Positions 24,924 through 34,497 of a DNA stretch of 64,000 nucleotides are shown piece by piece. This DNA comes from Micromonospora rubida. GTDB lineage: Bacteria; Actinomycetota; Actinomycetes; Mycobacteriales; Micromonosporaceae. The stretch covers positions 248,001 through 312,000 of the forward strand of contig NZ_JAAALO010000006.1 in the NCBI RefSeq assembly GCF_009908295.1, written 5' to 3'. The notes below the pieces were generated by a model. It saw nothing but the letters and a program-made list of their open reading frames with translations, ran no database searches and was not told where the DNA came from. The position numbers were made by a program, and so were the translations under genes. Each line of letters begins with the position of its first letter. Position 1 is the first letter of the stretch.

Positions 24924-25406
24924 TCAGGGGGTGACCGTCGGCTCCGGGGTGTGCCCGCCCGGCGCCTCCCCCGCGACGCACCAGTCGGCGCCGCTGCGGG
25001 TGACGGTGAACAGCAGCGGCCGGGTGGCCTCGCGGGCGCCGACGGTGACGGTGATCGACGTGCTGACCTCCTGCCCGGCCGTACCGGGGCGGACGTCGGT
25101 GATGGCCGCCTCCGTCACGGTGAAGTGGTCGGCGAAGTCGCCGTTCGGGCCGGTGGCGGCGGAGTCGAAGCCCTCCTGGGCGGGGGCGCAGAGCTGGCCG
25201 CGCCCGGCCGCGGTGTCCTTGGCGATCATCGCGTCGAGGTAGGCCTGCACCCGCTCGCGGGCCTTGGTGGCCGCCTCCTCGGCGGGTGCCCGCCCGGGCT
25301 GCTCCGCCGCCTTCTCGTCGTCGTCGCCGAGCCCGCAGCCGAACAGGGTGAACGGCAGGAGCGCGAGCGCCGCGACGAGCGCCGACCTGGAGTGAGTCAC
25401 AGCCAT
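24924..25406 (-). CDS. putative lipoprotein
   Basis: The 160-residue protein starts with a short signal peptide ending in the lipobox LFGC (21-24), so the Cys should be lipidated and the protein anchored outside the membrane. The mature part begins with an acidic Gly/Asp/Glu stretch. It then resembles small extracytoplasmic domains of the DUF4878/NTF2 kind: RERVQAYLDAMIAKD, then DHFTVTEAAITDV, ending RSGADWCVAGEA. No function can be assigned. The ATG has a GGGAGGG ribosome binding site. It stands upstream of the DAHP synthase, which has its own promoter. Confidence 0.78.
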   Translation of the reverse strand: MAVTHSRSALVAALALLPFTLFGCGLGDDDEKAAEQPGRAPAEEAATKARERVQAYLDAMIAKDTAAGRGQLCAPAQEGFDSAATGPNGDFADHFTVTEAAITDVRPGTAGQEVSTSITVTVGAREATRPLLFTVTRSGADWCVAGEAPGGHTPEPTVTP

Positions 25407-25523
25407 CCGTCCCTCCCCTCGACCCGGCACGGGCAGGTGCCGATGCGCGAGTCTGACACATCGCCCCGGTCCCGCCGAGCACCCGGTGCGCCACGGCGGA
25501 CGCCGCGCCGGGGCCGACGAGCG

Positions 25524-25558
25524 GGCGGGGAGGGACCGGTGCGTGGTCCCTCCCCGCC
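25524..25558 (-). terminator. 14-bp hairpin downstream of the chitinase
   Basis: Perfect arms at 25524-25537 and 25545-25558 enclose a 7-nt loop. The element lies 27 nt past the chitinase stop on the same strand. Confidence 0.7.
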
Positions 25559-25584
25559 GGGTGGGTGTTGCGTCGGCCCTCGGC

Positions 25585-27201
<1,617 letters not shown>

Positions 27202-27220
27202 GTGGCGTCTCCCCAAACAG

Positions 27221-27237
27221 TTAGGAAACTTTCCTAA
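27221..27237. promoter_or_regulatory. 17-bp operator palindrome of the chitinase
   Basis: TTAGGAAACTTTCCTAA is a perfect palindrome around a central C. It lies just downstream of the predicted transcription start and upstream of the ribosome binding site, so a bound repressor would block the chitinase. AT-rich palindromes of this kind are known to me before secreted hydrolase genes in actinomycetes, some bound by ROK- or LacI-type repressors; the regulator here is unidentified. Confidence 0.7.
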
Positions 27238-27248
27238 AGGATGGTGAG

Positions 27249-27278
27249 ACGCTACTCACGACGTCATCACTTCGTCAA
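27249..27278 (-). promoter_or_regulatory. chitinase promoter
   Basis: On the minus strand a TTGACG -35 (27273-27278) and TAGCGT -10 (27249-27254) are separated by 18 nt, close to the vegetative sigma consensus. Local base composition is AT-rich compared with its surroundings. Confidence 0.7.
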
Positions 27279-27338
27279 GATGTACATACGTCGATATTTG
27301 GGAACCCCGGTTCCGTCCGGCCCGTCGCGGCCGGTCGG

Positions 27339-27344
27339 TAGCCT
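27339..27344 (+). promoter_or_regulatory. -10 hexamer TAGCCT of the glutathione peroxidase gene, leaderless type
   Basis: TAGCCT is followed by 6 nt and the ATG at 27351, with no ribosome binding site. Confidence 0.5.
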
Positions 27345-27350
27345 CGGCGG

Positions 27351-27839
27351 ATGACCGTCTTCGACACCCAGATCGACGCGCTGACCGGCGGCCCGGCGGA
27401 CCTCGCCCGCCACCGGGGCCGGGCGCTGCTGGTGGTGAACGTGGCCTCCCGCTGCGGCCTCACCCCGCAGTACGCCGGCCTCCAGGCCCTGCACGAGACC
27501 TACGCCGACCGGGGCCTGGTGGTGCTCGGCGTGCCGTGCAACCAGTTCGCCGGCCAGGAGCCGGGCACCGCCGCCGAGATCGGCGAGTTCTGCCAGGTCA
27601 ACTACGGGGTGACCTTCCCGCTGACGGAGAAGGTCGACGTCAACGGGCCGGCCCGGCACCCCCTGTACGCGGAGCTGGTGACCACGCCGGACGCCGACGG
27701 GCACACCGGCGACGTGCGGTGGAACTTCGAGAAGTTCCTGGTGGCGCCGGACGGCACGGTGGCCGCCCGGTTCGCCCCGACCGTCGCGCCGGACTCCCCC
27801 GAGCTGCGCGCCGCGATCGAGAAGGTCCTGCCGGCGTAG
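27351..27839 (+). CDS. glutathione peroxidase-family thiol peroxidase
   Basis: The 162-residue protein has the thioredoxin-fold GPx signature NVASRCGLTPQY (30-41) with a peroxidatic Cys in place of selenocysteine, GVPCNQFAGQEPG with the catalytic Gln, and RWNFEKFLV with the catalytic Trp. It should reduce hydrogen or lipid peroxides. Actinobacteria lack glutathione, so thioredoxin or mycothiol is the probable electron donor (inference). The gene is monocistronic, with a leaderless promoter upstream and a hairpin downstream. Confidence 0.93.
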   Translation: MTVFDTQIDALTGGPADLARHRGRALLVVNVASRCGLTPQYAGLQALHETYADRGLVVLGVPCNQFAGQEPGTAAEIGEFCQVNYGVTFPLTEKVDVNGPARHPLYAELVTTPDADGHTGDVRWNFEKFLVAPDGTVAARFAPTVAPDSPELRAAIEKVLPA

Positions 27840-27866
27840 CCCGGCGACCCCTTCCCCGAATTGATC

Positions 27867-27905
27867 GAGGCCGCGCGCCCACCCGGTGGGTGGGGGCGCG
27901 GCCTC
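27867..27905. terminator. 18-bp hairpin between peroxidase and lipase genes
   Basis: Arms at 27867-27884 and 27888-27905 match at 17 of 18 positions around a 3-nt loop. It can serve the rightward peroxidase and the leftward lipase. Confidence 0.75.
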
Positions 27906-27932
27906 GGAGGTCACCGGCCGGGGCTGGCCCGG

Positions 27933-28736
27933 TCAGCCCGCAGCGGTGCGGAACACCGGGTAGTAGCCGCCGGACTGGCCGGCCGCCGTCGGGTGGTACG
28001 AGACGCCGATGTTGAGGAAGTTCAGGGCGTGCATCCACTTCTCGCCGTAGCTGCACAGCTGGTGGCCGACGAAGGCCGAGCGCACGTCGGCGAACGTGAA
28101 CCCGGCCGAGGTGGCGGCGGTGCGGATGATGTCGTCAACCAGGTTGATGCCCGCGTTGAGCTTCGTCCGGGAGGTCACGGTGAGGCCGACGCAGGTCGTG
28201 CCGAGCTGGTAGAAGACCGGGTAGCCGACGACCACCACCCGGGCCGAGGGCGCCTTGGCCTTGATTCCGTTGTAGACGTTCGCCAGCTTGCCGGGCAGCT
28301 CGGTGCGGGCCTTGGTCTCGGCGGCGGCCACGGCGGCCACGCAGGCGCTCTCGCCCTGGAGCACGCAGGTCGACATGATGGTGGAGAAGCCGACGTCGTT
28401 GCCGCCGATGGTGACGCTGACCAGCGTGGTGCTCGACGACAGCGCCGAGAGCTGATTGTTGATCACGTCCGTGGTGACCGCTCCGGAACAGGCCACCGAC
28501 TTGTACGAGGCGGGCTTGATCTTGGTGTTGTACAGCGCCGAGTACGCGTTTGTGCTGCGCTTACAGGCACCGCTCTCGGAGGTGTAGCTGTCCGCGCCGA
28601 CGCCGGAGGCGTACGAGTCGCCGAGGGCGACGTAGTGGTCGCTGGCCGACGCCTGGGCGGGAACGGCCAGCGTGAGCGTGGCACCGAGGGACGCCGCAAC
28701 ACTCACGGCGAGGGTAATGAGGCGGGATCTCCGCAC
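27933..28736 (-). CDS. secreted SGNH/GDSL hydrolase (lipase-like)
   Basis: A signal peptide (RRSRLITLAVSVAASLGATL, cleaved near AQA-SA) precedes an SGNH esterase: GDSYASG with the nucleophile Ser, the oxyanion Gly in VACSGAVTTDV, GGNDVGFS with the block III Asn, and SYHPTAAGQ with the catalytic His. Four to six Cys residues could form disulphides, as in the Streptomyces secreted lipases it resembles. Length is 267 aa. The GTG at 28736 has an AGGAG ribosome binding site. The AT-rich region upstream (28740-28840) probably holds its promoter. Confidence 0.92.
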   Translation of the reverse strand: MRRSRLITLAVSVAASLGATLTLAVPAQASASDHYVALGDSYASGVGADSYTSESGACKRSTNAYSALYNTKIKPASYKSVACSGAVTTDVINNQLSALSSSTTLVSVTIGGNDVGFSTIMSTCVLQGESACVAAVAAAETKARTELPGKLANVYNGIKAKAPSARVVVVGYPVFYQLGTTCVGLTVTSRTKLNAGINLVDDIIRTAATSAGFTFADVRSAFVGHQLCSYGEKWMHALNFLNIGVSYHPTAAGQSGGYYPVFRTAAG

Positions 28737-29003
28737 GTCGCACTCCTGGGGGTGGGGGAAGTGGTGGTGAGAGATAGGTATCACTAGATGCAGGCTTTAT
28801 GGAAGATCACCGATTGCCTACAGGGGTGAATAGGGGTGGTCGGTCCGCAACCGTCCAGAGTGGCAGAAGGCGATAACCAACCCGGCCGTCCGAACGGAGC
28901 GGCACTCGGGCCGATCGTCGGTGATCCCGGACAACCGCCCACCCGGCACGTACTCGAAGATCATCTCCAGGCTCACAAGCAACTCCCACAGGAGAACCCC
29001 GAG

Positions 29004-29837
29004 ATGATCAACAAGTACGCCGGGCGCTGCGGCACGTGCAGCGCACGGGTGGAGGCCGGCGCCGGTCAGGCCGTCAACGTCGATGGTCGTTGGAACTCGT
29101 ACCACCACGGGTGTGTCCCGGTCCGGGTCGCGCCGCCGGTCGGCCGTCACGCCGGGTGGCACGACCTGCCGGTGGTGGGCTTCGACCTCGAGGGCACGCT
29201 GCCCGAGCCGATGGAGACCCGGATCATCTCCGCGGCCCTGGTCCACTCGGACGGGACGACGCAGGAGTGGCTCATCGACCCGGGCGTGCCGATCCCCGCC
29301 GACGCGACGGCCCGGCACGGCATCACCGACGAGATGGTCCGGGGCGGCGGCCGGCCCGCCCGGGAGGCGCTGGCGGATCTGGGCACGGCGGTCGCCAAGC
29401 TGATCGCCGACGAAGTTCCGCTGGTGGCCTTCTGCGCCCCGTACGACGTCACGGCCCTGCACACGGAACTGGCCCGGCACGGCCTGCCCGCCATCGACTG
29501 GGACCGAGCCGTCATCATCGACCCGTCGGTGCTGCACAAGGAGGTCGAGCCCCGCTGGTACGGCAGCAGGCAGTTGGGCGATCTGTGCCGGTACTACGAG
29601 GTCACGCTGGAGACCGCCCACGAGGCGGCCAGCGACGCGCGGGCGGCGGCCGACATGGCCCGGTCGATCGCGGCCCGGCACGAGCGCATCGCCCGGATGC
29701 GGCCGGACCTGCTGCACCAGGCACAGGTCGGCTGGTACGCCGAGCAGTCCCGGGACCTCCAGAGCTACTTCGACCGGCAGGGCCGGGACGAGACGGTCAG
29801 CACGCAGTGGCCCCTGGAGACGAAGTCGCGCGACTGA
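29004..29837 (+). CDS. DnaQ-like DEDDh 3'-5' exonuclease with N-terminal zinc-finger-like segment
   Basis: The exonuclease domain starts at about residue 54 with VVGFDLEGT (motif I, Asp and Glu). Motif II is FCAPYDV, where the usual His-Asn before the Asp is replaced by Cys-Ala, and motif III is AHEAASDA with the His-x4-Asp of DEDDh enzymes. Before it, CGTCSARV and WNSYHHGCVPV place C-x2-C and H-x2-C about 20 residues apart, a probable small zinc ribbon for nucleic-acid binding. Length is 277 aa. The ATG at 29004 has an AGGAG ribosome binding site. It could trim DNA or RNA; the cellular role is unknown. Confidence 0.85.
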   Translation: MINKYAGRCGTCSARVEAGAGQAVNVDGRWNSYHHGCVPVRVAPPVGRHAGWHDLPVVGFDLEGTLPEPMETRIISAALVHSDGTTQEWLIDPGVPIPADATARHGITDEMVRGGGRPAREALADLGTAVAKLIADEVPLVAFCAPYDVTALHTELARHGLPAIDWDRAVIIDPSVLHKEVEPRWYGSRQLGDLCRYYEVTLETAHEAASDARAAADMARSIAARHERIARMRPDLLHQAQVGWYAEQSRDLQSYFDRQGRDETVSTQWPLETKSRD

Positions 29838-29860
29838 CGGCGGACCGGCCGGGGCAGCCG

Positions 29861-30604
29861 TCAACGGGTGAAGGTCTCGGGCAGCCGGCTGCGCCCGGCG
29901 GGAACCCCCGCCGCGCGCAGCCGCAGCCGCGCGCCGGCCAGCATGGCCGGCGGCCCGCAGACGTACACCTCCTGCCCGGGCTCGTGGTGATCAAGGGCCA
30001 CGGTGAGGGCGTCGCCCCGCTCGGCCGGCTCGGCGAAGACGTCGTGTGAGAACGCCGGCACGATGGTCAGCCAGCCGTGGGCGCGCTGGAGCCTGTCCAG
30101 GCTGATCGCGTCGTACAGGTCGGCGAAGGTGCGGGCACCCACGACGAGGGTGACCCGGCGGCCGTCCGGGGCGGCGGCGGCCTGCTCGACGAGGCGGGCC
30201 GCCGCGTCGGCGTACCGGAAGGTCGCCGCCCACGACGCGGCCTCGGTGGCGGCCGGCGGCCCGGCCTCGTCGGCGAAGGCCCGGCCCGCCGCCTCGACCG
30301 CCGCCGCCGGCAGGTCGCGCGCCAGCAACACCCCGGTCAGGTAGTCGACCACCCGCCGGTGCTGCGCCTCGGTGAGCCCGAGGCCGCGCCACGCGCCCGC
30401 CGCCGGGCGGGCGATGTCGCCGGCCGGGCCGCCGAGCGCCGTCGTGAGGGTCAGGGCCAGGTGCCCGGCGAGCCGGGCCTGATCAACCCCGACGAGGTAC
30501 GGCGACAGCTCGGCGTCCGCAGCGACCAGCCGCAGCCAGCGCGTCACCACGTCACGCACCCCTGCCGGCCCGAGCCGGCCGAACGATCCCATCCGGTACG
30601 TCAC
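29861..30604 (-). CDS. truncated-globin fused to an oxidoreductase NAD-binding lobe
   Basis: Residues 1-120 resemble a group I truncated haemoglobin: FGRLGPAGVRDVVTRWLRLV, ELSPYLVGVD, TTALGGPAGD. Where the proximal heme His is expected, the sequence reads AWRGLGLTEAQ, with Trp in its place. Residues about 135-247 match the NAD(P)H-binding lobe of flavohaemoglobin-type reductases: VTLVVGARTFADLYD and EVYVCGPPAML. The FAD-binding barrel that normally lies between is absent. The 247-residue protein is therefore an unusual fusion, and neither heme binding nor electron transfer is assured. GTG at 30604 has a GGAGG ribosome binding site. Confidence 0.75.
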   Translation of the reverse strand: MTYRMGSFGRLGPAGVRDVVTRWLRLVAADAELSPYLVGVDQARLAGHLALTLTTALGGPAGDIARPAAGAWRGLGLTEAQHRRVVDYLTGVLLARDLPAAAVEAAGRAFADEAGPPAATEAASWAATFRYADAAARLVEQAAAAPDGRRVTLVVGARTFADLYDAISLDRLQRAHGWLTIVPAFSHDVFAEPAERGDALTVALDHHEPGQEVYVCGPPAMLAGARLRLRAAGVPAGRSRLPETFTR

Positions 30605-30816
30605 CGCTGGCCTCCGTTGGTGGAGAAGTGGAACGGCACCGGGGCGGGCGGGGACGGTGGAAGCGCTCGGGGTGACGCTCCCACCGGAGCCCGGCACCCG
30701 CCCCGGGCCATGCGTCCACCCTCGCCGGCCCCGTGACCAGGGGCTACAGCGTCAAAGGAGCTGAAATGTCGCACAACTGAGGCATCTGGGTATCTGCCGA
30801 ACGTACGGAGCGTCAC

Positions 30817-30822
30817 TAGAGT
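30817..30822 (+). promoter_or_regulatory. candidate -10 of the XRE/flavoprotein pair
   Basis: TAGAGT lies 27 nt before the chosen GTG, in an AT-richer stretch (30745-30825). Unlike many genes in the window this one has an AAGGGA ribosome binding site (30836-30841), so the transcript has a short leader. Confidence 0.4.
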
Positions 30823-30849
30823 GGTCCCGAGCACGAAGGGACGGTGCCC

Positions 30850-32091
30850 GTGGCACTCAAGCGACACCGGCTGTGCCAGCGCCGTAAGACACTCGGCTTC
30901 AGTCAGGAACGGCTCGCCGAAACACTCGGCGTCGACCGTTCCACCGTCGTCAGGTGGGAGAACGCGGAGACCGACCCTCAGCCTTGGCATCGCACCCGCA
31001 TCGCGGCTGCCCTCCAGGTCACGCCCGACCAGCTCGACGGCATGCTGGGCGATGTATCGATCGCACGGAGGCGAGGGCAAGTCGTGGGAGATGACGCGAA
31101 GGCAGCCCCGGCTCGCACAGAGCTACTAGACCCCTTGCGGGCCTTCCTCACCACCAGCTACCTGCCGCCAGCAATTCGGCTCGCGCCTCGCACCGTGGAT
31201 GTCCGGCGTAGCGTCGGGCAACTCCATCGCTTGTACCAGCAAGCTAGCTATGACGACGTGGCCCGCCAGGTTCCAGACGTCCTCAGCCAAGCGACCGTTC
31301 TGGCGGGCAACAGCTCGGGTCTACAGCGGAGCACAGCCATCAAACTGCTGGCTGCCGCATACCTGGCCGCGTCGAAGCTGGCTGTCAAGGCCGGAGACGG
31401 AGAGATCGCCCTCGTCACCGCTGACCGCGCCGCCACCGCCGCACATCTCGTCGAGGACAAGGCCCTCGCCGGAGTGGCTGCGTATCAGGCATCCTGCGCC
31501 TACCTGCGCTTGTCTGGCCACATGCACGAGGCGGAACAGACGGCGCTGGCGAGCATCGAGCAGTTGTCAGTACGCCAACGGGTCGATGATCCGGACCTGC
31601 TCTCCGTTCGCGGCGCACTGACACTGCTGAGTGCCGTCGTCGCAGCCCGGCTCGGCCGTTCAGACGACGCGAACTCACGCCTCGCAGACGCCGAGCGGTT
31701 GGCCGCGAATCTAGGGGCGGACGGGAACCGGATGTGGACCGCATTCGGGCCGACCAACGTGGTCATTCACCGCGTTTCGGTAGCAGTCGATGCCGGCCAG
31801 TACGACCGAGCATTTGAGGTCAGCAAGCCCCTTGACACCTCAAAGCTTCCGGCGGGCTTGGTCAGCCGACGAGCTCAGGTTCACCTCGACCTCGCAGTAG
31901 CCAGCGCAGCGGGCAACGAGGGACCGTCACTGGCCGTGCTCCACCTCCTGGAGGCCGAGCGGGTTGCGCCAGAGACGATCAGCGCCAACATTCATGCCCG
32001 CACGCTTGTGACGAACCTGCTGTCGAAGGAGCGCCGATCAGCAACGCCCGGGCTTCGGCCGTTGGCTATGCGAGCTGGGCTGATTTCGTGA
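30850..32091 (+). CDS. XRE-family regulator with TPR-like helical domain
   Basis: The N-terminal helix-turn-helix reads LGFSQERLAETLGVDRSTVVRWEN (residues about 15-38, the recognition helix being DRSTVVRWEN). An acidic linker leads to about 330 residues of helical repeats (LLAAAYLAASKLAVKAGD, ALAGVAAYQASCAYLRLSG), a layout shared by many actinomycete regulators that sense small signals. Base composition is visibly less GC-rich than the neighbours, suggesting separate origin. GTG at 30850 is chosen because AAGGGA lies 8 nt before it; GTG at 30844 would leave only 2 nt. The gene overlaps the flavoprotein by GTGA. Length is 413 aa. Confidence 0.85.
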   Translation: MALKRHRLCQRRKTLGFSQERLAETLGVDRSTVVRWENAETDPQPWHRTRIAAALQVTPDQLDGMLGDVSIARRRGQVVGDDAKAAPARTELLDPLRAFLTTSYLPPAIRLAPRTVDVRRSVGQLHRLYQQASYDDVARQVPDVLSQATVLAGNSSGLQRSTAIKLLAAAYLAASKLAVKAGDGEIALVTADRAATAAHLVEDKALAGVAAYQASCAYLRLSGHMHEAEQTALASIEQLSVRQRVDDPDLLSVRGALTLLSAVVAARLGRSDDANSRLADAERLAANLGADGNRMWTAFGPTNVVIHRVSVAVDAGQYDRAFEVSKPLDTSKLPAGLVSRRAQVHLDLAVASAAGNEGPSLAVLHLLEAERVAPETISANIHARTLVTNLLSKERRSATPGLRPLAMRAGLIS

Positions 32092-32621
32092 CCGGCCGTC
32101 CGGTCCTGTACCTGGTGGTGTGCGCCGCTCCCCCGGCGCAGCGGATCGGCGAGCTGGTCGAGCTGCTGATGCGCGACGGGTGGACGGTGTGCGTCATCGC
32201 CACGCCGACGGCGGCCACCTGGATCGACCGGCAGGCCCTGGCGGAGCAGACCGGTCACCCCGTCCGCTGGAGGCCGCGGCTGCCGGGGGAAACCGACCCG
32301 CATCCGAAGGCCGACGCGGTCCTGGTGGTCCCGGCCACCTTCAACACCCTCAACAAGTGGGCGCTCGGCATCAACGACACCGTCGCCCTCGGCATCCTGA
32401 ACGAACTGCTCGGCTCGGGGCTGCCGATCCTGGCCTCTCCGTACGCCAAGGAGTCCCTGACGGCGCATCCCTCGTTCGGCGGGCACCTGCGGCTGCTCGC
32501 CACGGCCGGTGTCGAGTTCACGAAGACGGACGCGCTCAGGCCGAGCGAGCCGACGGCCACGTTCCGGTGGCCGCTGATCGTCGCACGGGCGGGGCGGCAC
32601 CTGCGGGCGTCCGACGCCTGA
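32088..32621 (+). CDS. flavoprotein of the HFCD/phosphopantothenoylcysteine decarboxylase family
   Basis: The 177-residue Rossmann-like protein belongs to the FMN-binding flavoprotein family. VLYLVVCAAPPAQ starts the fold. AVLVVPATFNTLNKWALGI holds the PASANT-type flavin loop, and LPILASPYAKESLTAHP closes the site. Relatives decarboxylate peptidyl cysteine or phosphopantothenoylcysteine. This short stand-alone form has no assigned substrate. GTG at 32088 overlaps the XRE stop, so the two are translated together. XRE-flavoprotein pairs recur in actinomycetes in my recollection, but their role is not known to me. Confidence 0.85.
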   Translation: MTGRPVLYLVVCAAPPAQRIGELVELLMRDGWTVCVIATPTAATWIDRQALAEQTGHPVRWRPRLPGETDPHPKADAVLVVPATFNTLNKWALGINDTVALGILNELLGSGLPILASPYAKESLTAHPSFGGHLRLLATAGVEFTKTDALRPSEPTATFRWPLIVARAGRHLRASDA

Positions 32622-32665
32622 CCCGCACCCGTCGGCCGACGGGTGCGCCTGCGGCGGCGGACGCG

Positions 32666-33151
32666 TCAGCCGGCGGGCGGCAGGCTCAGGCGCAGCGTCG
32701 GGCCGGTGGTGGGCACGAACCCCAGCGACCGGTACAGCGGCTCACCGTCCGCCGACGCCCGCAGGTCGATCTTGCCCACCCCGCGCTCCCGGTACCAGTC
32801 GAGCAGCGCCTCCAGGCAGGCCCGCGAGTACCCCCGCCGCCGGTACGCGGGGGCGGTGACCACGTTGAAGACGTACCCGACCAGGCCGGTGGGGTTGGCG
32901 GGGCCGCCGAGCCGGCGCTCGATCGTGCCGACCGCGACGGCGGCCAGCTCCCCCGGTCGGTCCGGCTTGTCGACGACGAAGACGCCCATCGTGTCCTGCG
33001 GCTCGGCCAGCCGGTCACGCAGGTTCTTCCGCGCGGCGTCCTGCCAGGGGCCGGGCGCGGGCTCCGCCCCGTCCACCGACGCCAGCATGACGCCACGGAG
33101 CCGGATGACCTCGGCCGCGTCCCCGACGACCGCGCGACGTACGTTGATCAT
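32666..33151 (-). CDS. GNAT-family N-acetyltransferase
   Basis: The 161-residue single-domain acetyltransferase opens with INVRRAVVGDAAEVIRLRG, carries NVVTAPAYRRRGYSRACLEALL (acetyl-CoA loop R-R-R-G-Y-S) at about residues 95-116, and ends with LYRSLGFVPTTGPTLRLSLP. The substrate is unknown. ATG at 33151 lies 6 nt after TACGGT, so it is probably leaderless. It is monocistronic, between the flavoprotein and DUF2203 genes. Confidence 0.9.
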   Translation of the reverse strand: MINVRRAVVGDAAEVIRLRGVMLASVDGAEPAPGPWQDAARKNLRDRLAEPQDTMGVFVVDKPDRPGELAAVAVGTIERRLGGPANPTGLVGYVFNVVTAPAYRRRGYSRACLEALLDWYRERGVGKIDLRASADGEPLYRSLGFVPTTGPTLRLSLPPAG

Positions 33152-33157
33152 GTCCGG

Positions 33158-33163
33158 ACCGTA
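33158..33163 (-). promoter_or_regulatory. -10 hexamer TACGGT of the GNAT gene, leaderless type
   Basis: TACGGT on the minus strand is followed by 6 nt and the ATG at 33151. Confidence 0.45.
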
Positions 33164-33217
33164 CCCCGGTCCCGGCGATCGCGGGGGGCGAGCGGCGGGT
33201 GGTTGGTGGGTGCCCTT

Positions 33218-33568
33218 TCAGACGGGGCGGCGGCCGGCGAAGCCGCATTCGACGCGGTGGTACCACCGCACGTCGGAGTCGCCCTCCAGCCAGCACCACA
33301 GCACCGGGCGGCCGGCCCGCTCGCCGGGGAAGTCCAGCAGCACCGGGGCGATGCCCTTGATCTGGATGTCGTGCTCGTGCAGCTCGTCCACGATCCCGTG
33401 CAGCCGGGCCTCCAGGCCCTTGACCTCGGCCAGGCCGCCGAGCGGGCTCAGCCCACCGTCGGCGAGGTCGACCCGCAGCTCGGCCAGGTCGGCCCGGAGC
33501 CGGATCAGCTCGTCGACGCGTGGGTGCAGGGTGGCCACGAGGTACCGCGCCTGGGCGAGTGTGAACAC
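33218..33568 (-). CDS. DUF2203 family protein
   Basis: The short helical protein matches DUF2203: VFTLAQARYLVATLHPRVDE at the start, a central coiled-coil-like region (LRADLAELRVDLADGG, EVKGLEARLHGIVDELHEHD), then IQIKGIAPVLLDFPGERAG and a C-terminal VLWCWLEGDSDVRWYHRVEC. The function is unknown. I chose GTG at 33568 because relatives begin M-F-T-L. ATG at 33595 (MTRVPHTVA) is in frame and would add nine residues. It is followed on the same strand by nothing closer than the GNAT gene. Confidence 0.8.
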   Translation of the reverse strand: MFTLAQARYLVATLHPRVDELIRLRADLAELRVDLADGGLSPLGGLAEVKGLEARLHGIVDELHEHDIQIKGIAPVLLDFPGERAGRPVLWCWLEGDSDVRWYHRVECGFAGRRPV

Positions 33569-33678
33569 CGCGACAGTATGGGGCACCCGGGTCATCACCG
33601 CGTGCCACCCGCCCGCCGACGGGACCGTGAGGTGGACGGCCGGCGCGACGTGGACGGCAGAGGCCCGCCCGCCTCGGG

Positions 33679-34497
33679 CTACTCGGACTGGGCGGCCAGT
33701 TCCCGGGCCCGGTCGCGGGCCGCCTCCAGCGCGGCGAGCATGGCCGCGCGGACGCCGTGGTTCTCCAGCTCCCGGATCGCCGAGATCGTGGTGCCGGCGG
33801 GCGAGGTGACCGCCTCGCGCAGCTTCACCGGGTGCTCGCCGGAGTCGCGCAGCATCACCGCCGAGCCGATCGCGGTCTGCACGATCAGCTCGTGGGCGAC
33901 CTGCCGGGGCAGGCCGAGCAGGATGCCGGCGTCGATCATCGCCTCGACCAGCAGGTAGAAGTACGCCGGCCCGGAGCCGGACAGGGCGGTCACGGCGTCC
34001 TGCTGGGACTCGGGGACCCGGACGGTCGCGCCCAGCGGCTTGAACATCTCCTCGGCCAGGGCCAGGTGCTCGCCGGTGGCGTGCGCGCCGGCCGAGATCG
34101 CGCTCATCGCCTCGTCCACCAGGGCCGGGGTGTTGGTCATGACCCGGACCACCGGGGTGCCCTCGGGCAGCCGCCGGTTGAAGAAGGCGGTGGGCAGGCC
34201 GGCGCAGAGCGAGATGACCAGCTTGTCGGCCGGCACCTTCAGCCCGATCTCGTCGAGCAGGGCGGCGGCGTCCTGCGGCTTCACGGAGATGGCCAGCACC
34301 GCCGCCTCGTCCACCGCGGTCAGGTTGTCGACCACCCGGACGCCGTAGCGGGCCGTCAGCTCCTCGGCCCGGCTCGGCCGCCGCGCCGTGGCGAGCAGCC
34401 GTTCCGCCGGCCACCCGGACCGCAGCAGCCCGGAGAGCATCAGCTCGCCGATCTTGCCGGCCCCGATCACCGCCACGGTGTGTGTCCCCGCCGCCAT
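33679..34497 (-). CDS. proC: pyrroline-5-carboxylate reductase
   Basis: ProC makes proline from pyrroline-5-carboxylate with NAD(P)H. The 272-residue protein begins with the Rossmann loop VAVIGAGKIGELML (8-21), has AISVKPQDAAALLDE and ISLCAGLPTAFF, then VRVMTNTPALVDEAMSAI. It ends with the substrate signature VTALSGSGPAYFYLLVEAM and LREAVTSPAGTTISAI. ATG at 34497 has a GGAGGGGG ribosome binding site. It lies downstream of pfkA, separated by a hairpin, and is probably expressed alone. Confidence 0.95.
   Translation of the reverse strand: MAAGTHTVAVIGAGKIGELMLSGLLRSGWPAERLLATARRPSRAEELTARYGVRVVDNLTAVDEAAVLAISVKPQDAAALLDEIGLKVPADKLVISLCAGLPTAFFNRRLPEGTPVVRVMTNTPALVDEAMSAISAGAHATGEHLALAEEMFKPLGATVRVPESQQDAVTALSGSGPAYFYLLVEAMIDAGILLGLPRQVAHELIVQTAIGSAVMLRDSGEHPVKLREAVTSPAGTTISAIRELENHGVRAAMLAALEAARDRARELAAQSE

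Noticed and set aside
30764..30789. Mini-ORF MSHN with an AAAGGAG site upstream of the XRE gene
   Set aside because: Only four codons. It may be a remnant or a leader peptide, but nothing else supports it.
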